From: JACVRW01 sp963820315
Lineage (GTDB): Bacteria; Actinomycetota; Thermoleophilia; Solirubrobacterales; Thermoleophilaceae
Assembly: GCA_963820315.1 (NCBI GenBank)
Contig: CAWFZK010000008.1
Span: 124,001-188,000, forward strand
Direction: 5' to 3'
DNA: 64,000 nucleotides
Position 1 is the first letter of the stretch. Each line of letters starts with the position of its first letter. Under the pieces are notes generated by a model, which had not been told where the DNA came from, did not search any database, and was given only the letters and a program-made list of their open reading frames with translations. The position numbers and the translations under genes were made by a program. Below are positions 59,034 to 64,000 of this stretch, one piece after another.

Positions 59034-59704
59034 TCTCGGCGGCCCGCGCGATCGCGCTCAAGGACCTGCGCATCGAGTGGCGGACCAAGGAGTCGGTCCC
59101 GGCGATGACGCTCTTCACCGTCACCGTCTACGTGCTCTTCCACTTCGGCCTCGATCGCGACTCGCTCGACGGCGAGCTCGCCTCGGGGGTGCTGTGGGTG
59201 ACGATCCTGCTGGCCGCGGTGATCGGCGTGTCGCGCCTGTTCGCCGCCGAGCGCGAGCAGGGCGGCATCGAGGGCCTGCTGCTGGCGCCCGTCGATCGCA
59301 CCGCGCTGTTCGTCGCGAAGGCGACCGTGCTGTTCCTGTTCCTGTGCGCCGTCGAGCTCGTGGCCGTGCCGGCCTTCGCGCTGTTCCTGCTCGGCCCCGA
59401 CCTCGGCGGCGCGTTCCCCGAGCTGCTCGTGATCCTGCTGCTCGGCAATCTCGGGATCGCCGCCGTGGGCGCGCTGGTGTCCGCGCTCGCCGCCGAGACC
59501 CGCGCGCGCGAGCTGATCGTCCCGATTCTCCTGCTGCCCCTGCTCGTGCCGCTCCTGATCTCCTGCGCGCAGGCGACCGAGCCGCTCTTCCGCCCGGAGG
59601 CGGGACCGGAGGACCTCGCGCGCTGGCTGGGGCTGCTCAGTCTTTACGATGTGGTCTTCGTGCTTGTCTCCGTGGCCGTCTTCGACTATCTGCTCGAGGA
59701 CTGA
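59030..59704 (+). CDS. ccmB: Heme exporter membrane protein CcmB
   Basis: 224 residues from GTG 59030 with six membrane helices. ALKDLRIEWRTKESVPAM at the start and FAAEREQGGIEGLLLAPVDR are CcmB hallmarks. Works with CcmA in system I cytochrome c maturation. Its stop overlaps the ccmC start by one base (TGATG). Confidence 0.93.
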   Translation: MISAARAIALKDLRIEWRTKESVPAMTLFTVTVYVLFHFGLDRDSLDGELASGVLWVTILLAAVIGVSRLFAAEREQGGIEGLLLAPVDRTALFVAKATVLFLFLCAVELVAVPAFALFLLGPDLGGAFPELLVILLLGNLGIAAVGALVSALAAETRARELIVPILLLPLLVPLLISCAQATEPLFRPEAGPEDLARWLGLLSLYDVVFVLVSVAVFDYLLED

Positions 59705-60391
59705 TGTATTCGAAGGGCTTCGTGCCGCTCGCCTGGGCCACCGCCGTCACCGTCACGGCGGCGCTGACGCTTGTCTTCTTCTACGCGCCGCTCGACGCCG
59801 ACCAGGGCTTCGTCCAGAAGATCTTCTACGTGCACGTGCCGATGGCGATCGTGGCGCTCGGCGGCTTCGTCGCGGGCGGCATCATGGCGATCAAGCACCT
59901 GCGCAGCGACGACCGCTCGTGGGACATGCGCTCCTACGTCGCGATCCATATCTCGATCATCCTCGGCTTCGGCGTGCTCGCCACCGGGGCGATCTGGGCG
60001 AAGGCGTCCTGGGGCCACTGGTGGGTCTGGGACGAGCCGGTGCTCGTCTCGTTCCTCGTCGTGGTGCTCCTCTACTGCGTCTACTACCCGCTGCGCTTCT
60101 CGATCGAGGACCCGGACCGCCAGGCGCGCTACTCGTCCGTGTTCGCGATCGCCGGCCGGCGCCTTCGTGCCGCTCAACTTCATCGCCGTGCGGCTGGCCG
60201 AGGCCTACACGCACCCGCGCGTGCTCTCGCAGACCGGCGGCGACCTTCCGGGCGAGATGCGGCTCACCTTCCTGGTGTCGCTGCTCGGCATGACGCTGCT
60301 GTTTGTCACCCTTTGGAAGCTCGAGTTGACCGCCAAGAACGCATCGATGCAACTGAAGAAGCTGAGGAACCGTGCCCGCGTTGCCGCTTGA
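59704..60391 (+). pseudogene. ccmC: Cytochrome c maturation protein CcmC, frameshifted
   Basis: Membrane heme-handling protein. The frame from ATG 59704 gives MYSKGFVPLAWATAV, periplasmic/helix segments FYVHVPMAIVALG and the diagnostic Trp-rich WGHWWVWDEPVLVSFL (near 100-115). After FAIA (about 60150) it must shift by +1; the other frame continues GAFVPLNFIAVRLAE to TGA 60391. The extra GGCC at 60154-60157, inside GCCGGCCGGCGCC, looks like a 4-nt tandem duplication. Corrected length is about 228 residues. Because ccmA, B and D are intact, a sequence error or a very recent mutation is likely. Confidence 0.85.
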
Positions 60392-60527
60392 CGAAGCCGG
60401 CAAGTACGTGGCGGGCGCGTACGTCGTGTTCGTGGCGCTGATCCTCGTCTACGTCGCGATCATCGGCGCCAAGATCGCCCGCATCGACCGCGAGATCGGC
60501 GAGCTGGCAAGCGAGGACGACGAGTGA
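60372..60527 (+). CDS. ccmD: CcmD-like small membrane protein
   Basis: 51 residues from GTG 60372, overlapping the ccmC end by 20 nt and the hemA start by 4 nt (GTGA). One membrane helix (YVVFVALILVYVAIIGAKIA, about residues 17-36) followed by a charged tail, exactly the CcmD layout. CcmD stabilises the CcmABC complex and helps release holo-CcmE. Assigned by position, size and topology, since CcmD sequences are poorly conserved. Confidence 0.8.
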   Translation: MPALPLDEAGKYVAGAYVVFVALILVYVAIIGAKIARIDREIGELASEDDE

Positions 60528-61867
60528 CCGGCGAGCTGCTGGCGCTCGGCGCGAACCACAAGACCGCGTCGCTGCCGCTGCGCGAGCGGCTCGCGCTACC
60601 CGACGGGCGCGCGTCGCGGGTGCTCGCGGAGCTCGTCGAGGAGCCCTCGGTGCACGAGGCGGTCGCGATCTCGACCTGCAACCGCACGGAGCTCTACCTC
60701 ATGACAGCGGACCCGGTGGAGGCCGAGAACATGGCGCTCGGGATCCTCTCCCGGCAGGCCGGCCTGCGCCTGACGGAGCTGCTCGGGGCGATCTACTCGC
60801 TGCGCGGCGACGAGGCCGTCGAGCATCTCTTCTCGGTCACCGCAGGGCTCGACTCCATGATCGTCGGCGAGGCGGAGGTGCAGGGTCAGATCAAGCGCGC
60901 CTACGAGCTGGCGCTGGTCGAGGGTGTCACGGGCCCGGTCTCGAACCGGCTGTTCCGCGACGCGCTCGCGACCGGCAAGCGCGTGCGCAGCGAGACCGGG
61001 GTCTCGCGCTCGAACGTCTCGGTGTCCTCGGTCGCCGTGCAGCTCGCCGCCGAGTTCCTCGGCACCCTCGAGGACCGGCGCGTCCTGGTCGTCGGCGCCG
61101 GCGAGAACGCCGAGCTGACCGCACGGGCGCTCTCCGAGCGCGGCGTCGAGGCGCTCTTCGTGGCGAACCGGCGCTATGAGCGCGCGCTCGCGCTGGCGCA
61201 GCGCTTCGGCGGCCGCGCGATCTCGTTCGACGACATGCCGGGCGAGCTCGAGGAGGCGGACATCGTCGTCAGCTCGACCGGTGCGCCGCATCAGATCATC
61301 GGCCGCACGGAGCTCGAGTTCGTCGCGGCGTCGCGCATGGGCCGCCCGCTCGTGCTGCTCGATCTGGCCGTGCCGCGCGACATCGACCCGGACGTGCGCG
61401 ACTGCCCTGGCATCGCCCTCTACGACATGGACGACCTGCAGCAGGCCGTGGCGCGCAACCTGAGCGTGCGCGAGAGCGAGGCCGAGGAGGCGCGCGCGAT
61501 CGTGCGCGAGGAGGTCGCGCGCTTCGGCAGCTGGATGTCGGCGCTCGACGTCGTACCGACCATCTCCGCTCTGCGCCGTCGCGGCGAGGAGATCGTCGAG
61601 CAGGTGCTGCGCGAGAACGAGTCGGCCTGGGAGTCGCTCAGCGACGCAGACCGGGACCGGCTCGCGGTGATGGCGCGCGCCGTCGTCAACCGGCTCCTGC
61701 ACGAGCCGACGCTGCGGCTCAAGGGATCCGTCGGCGAGGGCGCTTCCTACCGATACGTGAACGCACTACACGAGCTCTTCGGCCTCGAGGCCGCCCTGGC
61801 GCCACACGATCAGGCGCCCGCGGAGGTCACGCAGCTCGAGGCCGCCCGCCGCAGCCGCGGGCGGTGA
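60524..61867 (+). CDS. hemA: Glutamyl-tRNA reductase
   Basis: 447 residues from GTG 60524. Catalytic Cys in ISTCNRTELYL near 49, substrate motif GLDSMIVGEAEVQGQIKRAY near 108, NADPH motif VLVVGAGENAELTARAL near 188, and a C-terminal dimerisation domain. It reduces glutamyl-tRNA to glutamate 1-semialdehyde, the first step of C5 heme synthesis. GTGA overlaps join it to ccmD and hemC. Confidence 0.95.
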   Translation: MTGELLALGANHKTASLPLRERLALPDGRASRVLAELVEEPSVHEAVAISTCNRTELYLMTADPVEAENMALGILSRQAGLRLTELLGAIYSLRGDEAVEHLFSVTAGLDSMIVGEAEVQGQIKRAYELALVEGVTGPVSNRLFRDALATGKRVRSETGVSRSNVSVSSVAVQLAAEFLGTLEDRRVLVVGAGENAELTARALSERGVEALFVANRRYERALALAQRFGGRAISFDDMPGELEEADIVVSSTGAPHQIIGRTELEFVAASRMGRPLVLLDLAVPRDIDPDVRDCPGIALYDMDDLQQAVARNLSVRESEAEEARAIVREEVARFGSWMSALDVVPTISALRRRGEEIVEQVLRENESAWESLSDADRDRLAVMARAVVNRLLHEPTLRLKGSVGEGASYRYVNALHELFGLEAALAPHDQAPAEVTQLEAARRSRGR

Positions 61868-62757
61868 TCCGGCTCGGCACGCGCCGCAGCGCGCTGGCGC
61901 TCGCGCAGGCCCAGTCGGTCGCCGAGCGCCTCGAGGACGACGTCGAGCTGGTCCCGATCAGGACAGCCGGCGACGAGCGCCGCGGTCCCGCCCCGGCGAC
62001 GTCCGACAAGTCGCGCTTCGTCAAGGAGCTCGAGGAAGCGCTGCTCGCCGGGCAGATCGACCTCGCCGTCCACTCGGCGAAGGACGTGCCGGCCGAGCTG
62101 CCACCCGGCCTCGTCATCCTGGCCGTCCCGGAGCGGGCGGACCCGCGCGATGCGCTCTGTGGCGCAGCCGACCTCGATGCGCTCGCCGAGGGCGCGGTCG
62201 TGGGCACCGCCAGCCTGCGCCGTCGCGCCGAGCTGCTCGCCCTGCGCCCGGATCTCGAGGTGCGCAACCTGCGGGGGAACGTCGACACCCGGCTGCGCCG
62301 GCTCGCCGAGGGCCACTTCGACGCCATCGTGCTCGCCCAGGCCGGCCTCGACCGGCTCGGGCGCGGCGACGAGGGCAGCCCGCTCGACCCCTCCCGGTTC
62401 GTCCCGGCGCCGGGCCAGGGCTGCCTGCTGCTCGAGGCGCGCGACGCGGACGAGGGCGTGCTCGGAGCGGCCCGCCTGACCGATCAGGTCGCCACGACCG
62501 AGCTCTACATCGAGCGGACGATCGTCCGGCATCTGGGCGCCACGTGCCACACACCGATCGGCGTGCACGCGGTGCAGGAGGACGAGCGCTCAGTCAGCGT
62601 TACCGCCTTCGTGGGGCTGCCGGACGGAACGCACTGGATCCGCGACGAGCTCCGCGGCGACGACCTGGAGGTCGGCCTGCACGTCGCCGAGCGGCTGCTC
62701 GCCGCCGGCGCCGCCGAGCTGCTCGCCGCGGCCGAGCTCTCCGCAGGCGCGCGATGA
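61864..62757 (+). CDS. hemC: Hydroxymethylbilane synthase
   Basis: 297 residues from GTG 61864. IRLGTRRSALALAQAQSVAE at the start, AVHSAKDVPAELPPG near 62, GTASLRRRAELLALRPDL near 117 and the dipyrromethane-cofactor Cys in GATCHTPIGVHAV near 226. It joins four porphobilinogens into hydroxymethylbilane. Last gene of the operon seen here; hemD and hemB do not follow. Confidence 0.95.
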   Translation: MIRLGTRRSALALAQAQSVAERLEDDVELVPIRTAGDERRGPAPATSDKSRFVKELEEALLAGQIDLAVHSAKDVPAELPPGLVILAVPERADPRDALCGAADLDALAEGAVVGTASLRRRAELLALRPDLEVRNLRGNVDTRLRRLAEGHFDAIVLAQAGLDRLGRGDEGSPLDPSRFVPAPGQGCLLLEARDADEGVLGAARLTDQVATTELYIERTIVRHLGATCHTPIGVHAVQEDERSVSVTAFVGLPDGTHWIRDELRGDDLEVGLHVAERLLAAGAAELLAAAELSAGAR

Positions 62758-62797
62758 GTTTTCGGGCCCGGGCGCGTCGTACCACCCAGAGGCCTGC

Positions 62798-63787
62798 ATG
62801 GAGACCCTCCCGATGACAGGCGCAGAGGCGATTCGCGACGAGGCGGCATTCGGCCGGCACTTCGAGCGCCACCGGCGTGAGCTGCAGGTGCACTGCTATC
62901 GCCTCACCGGCTCGCTGAACGACGCCGAGGATCTGACGCAGGAGACCTTCCTGCGGGCATGGCGCGCGCGCGACAGCTTCCGCGGCGAGGGCACCCTGCG
63001 CGCCTGGCTCTACCGGATCGCGACCAACGCCTGCCTCGACGCGATCAGGACGCGCCCGCGGCCGGCGCTCGAGCGCCCGCCGGAGGCGACCGGCGACTTC
63101 GAGGTCCCGTGGCTGCAGCCCTACCCGGACGACCTGCTCGAGGGACTGGCGGCGCCGGACGCCGATCCGGAGTCCGCGGTGGTCTCGAAGGAGACGATCG
63201 AGCTCGCCTTCATCGCGGCGATCCAGCAGCTGACCGCCGCCCAGCGCGCGGTTCTCATCCTGCGCGACGTCCTCGGCTGGCGCGCCAAGGACACGGCCTC
63301 GCTCCTCGATACGAGCGTCGCCTCCGTCAACAGCTCGCTGCAGCGCGCCCGCGCCGGCCTGCAGGAGCACCTCCCCCAGCGCCGGCTCGACTGGGAAACC
63401 GAGTCGGCCGCGACGCGGCAGGAGCGCGAGCTGCTCGAGCGCTACATCGACGCGACCGAGAAGGCGGATCCAGAGGCGATGCTGGCGACGCTGCACGAGG
63501 ACCTGCGTTTCGCGATGCCGCCGGAGCCCGGCCTGTTCGTGGGCCGCGCCGAGATCATCGGATACTGGGCGCCCAGCTTCGATCAGGAGGGCTTCGGGCG
63601 CATGACCGGGGTCGTCACGCGGGCCAACATGCAGCCCGCGGTGGCGTGCTACCGGCAGCTGCCGGGCGCGTCCGAATTCAAGCCGCTGGCGCTCGACGTG
63701 ATTCGCATCGAGGACGGCATCATCGCCGAGATCACCACCTTCCCTTCAGAGCTCTTCCCCGCCTTCGGCCTGCCCGAGACGCTCTGA
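62798..63787 (+). CDS. ECF sigma factor with SnoaL-like C-terminal domain
   Basis: 329 residues; ATG 62798 or 62813. Sigma-2 region (RRELQVHCYRLTGSLNDAEDLTQETFLRAWRARD, about 30-65), sigma-4 region (LTAAQRAVLILRDVLGWRAKDTASLLDTSVASVNSSLQRARAGL, about 145-190), then an NTF2/SnoaL-like domain (about 205-325). ECF groups such as SigJ/SigG carry this extension, which controls activity in place of an anti-sigma factor. No anti-sigma gene is seen next to it. A second ECF gene follows 22 nt later. Confidence 0.92.
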   Translation: METLPMTGAEAIRDEAAFGRHFERHRRELQVHCYRLTGSLNDAEDLTQETFLRAWRARDSFRGEGTLRAWLYRIATNACLDAIRTRPRPALERPPEATGDFEVPWLQPYPDDLLEGLAAPDADPESAVVSKETIELAFIAAIQQLTAAQRAVLILRDVLGWRAKDTASLLDTSVASVNSSLQRARAGLQEHLPQRRLDWETESAATRQERELLERYIDATEKADPEAMLATLHEDLRFAMPPEPGLFVGRAEIIGYWAPSFDQEGFGRMTGVVTRANMQPAVACYRQLPGASEFKPLALDVIRIEDGIIAEITTFPSELFPAFGLPETL

Positions 63788-63796
63788 GGCAGGGTC

Positions 63797-63802
63797 TAAC
63801 CT
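63797..63802 (+). promoter_or_regulatory. -10 box of the second ECF gene
   Basis: TAACCT, 7 nt before ATG 63810; no Shine-Dalgarno. Confidence 0.5.
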
Positions 63803-63809
63803 GAGGACG

Positions 63810-64000
63810 ATGACCACCGCCGCAACTGCCGGAAGTGCCCAGGAACGAGAGCTGCTGGAGCGAGCGCGCGGAGGGAGCGAGGACGCCTTCCGCGACCTGG
63901 TGGAGCCGCACCGGCGCGAGCTCCAGGCCCACTGTTACCGGATGCTCGGGTCCGTGTACGACGCCGAGGACGCCGTGCAGGACGCCCTGCTGCGCGCCTG
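63810..64000 (+). CDS. ECF sigma factor, partial (cut by window end)
   Basis: 63 complete codons from ATG 63810, open at the window edge. After MTTAATAGSAQERELLERA comes a sigma-70 region 2: LVEPHRRELQAHCYRMLGS and YDAEDAVQDALLRA, the same layout as the preceding ECF factor. This looks like the N-terminus of a paralogous ECF sigma, possibly also with a SnoaL tail. Its own leaderless promoter suggests independent control. Confidence 0.88.
   Translation, partial: MTTAATAGSAQERELLERARGGSEDAFRDLVEPHRRELQAHCYRMLGSVYDAEDAVQDALLRA

Overview
The window is very GC-rich (roughly 70%), densely packed, and has short intergenic gaps, many GTG/TTG starts and many 1-4 nt ATGA/GTGA stop-start overlaps. With the gene families present (long IleRS, DUF1385 protein, DUF459 SGNH proteins, GH15 glucodextranase, MerR plus B12-fold regulator, DUF4389 protein), this points to a chromosomal segment of an actinobacterium, most likely Thermoleophilia/Solirubrobacterales. 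That placement is an inference from gene content. I see no phage, IS element, CRISPR array, tRNA or rRNA.

Layout. 0-7.6 kb: STAS anti-anti-sigma protein, two half-size TauE/SafE genes, trehalose-phosphatase, PolX-PHP, a GT2 glycosyltransferase, thioredoxin, a decayed ferritin-like gene and a zinc alcohol dehydrogenase. 7.6-16.8 kb: ileS, then a response regulator, ABC drug exporter, MFS exporter, convergent sensor kinase and MarR regulator. 16.8-29 kb: secreted glucodextranase, a MerR/B12-fold regulator with a zinc-ribbon protein, fumC, an M23 peptidase, an unrecognised 400-residue protein, a GAF histidine kinase and a double GNAT gene. 29-34 kb: a three-gene minus-strand operon (ThDP decarboxylase, succinate-semialdehyde dehydrogenase, CoA-transferase fused to GNAT) resembling the cyanobacterial 2-oxoglutarate decarboxylase shunt. 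34-41.3 kb: a cyclase with a degenerate hydrolase domain, then an envelope cluster (SpoIID, two DUF459 SGNH proteins, GDSL protein, MBOAT). 41-49.6 kb: minus-strand housekeeping (ychF, PAP2, methylmalonyl-CoA epimerase, DAG-kinase-like, an unusual FtsH, DUF1385, M20 peptidase). 49.6-58.4 kb: dehalogenase-like hydrolase, rarA, ALDH, a 53-codon ORF between two hairpins, precorrin-2 dehydrogenase, moaC, moaB, Ohr, a methyltransferase, GDPD and a VOC protein. 58.4-64 kb: a tight ccmA-ccmB-ccmC-ccmD-hemA-hemC operon, then two ECF sigma factors, the second cut by the window end.

Two window-wide patterns stand out. First, many genes have an actinobacterial -10 box (TANNNT) only 6-10 nt before the start codon and no Shine-Dalgarno, which is the signature of leaderless mRNAs; several divergent gene pairs use back-to-back or overlapping boxes. 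Second, at least six otherwise well conserved genes (second TauE half, otsB, double GNAT, an ALDH, ccmC and the ferritin-like gene) are broken by small indels, and a DUF459 gene seems to run past its natural stop. This may be sequencing or assembly error, because housekeeping ccmC is among them; only the ferritin-like gene has enough lesions to look truly decayed.
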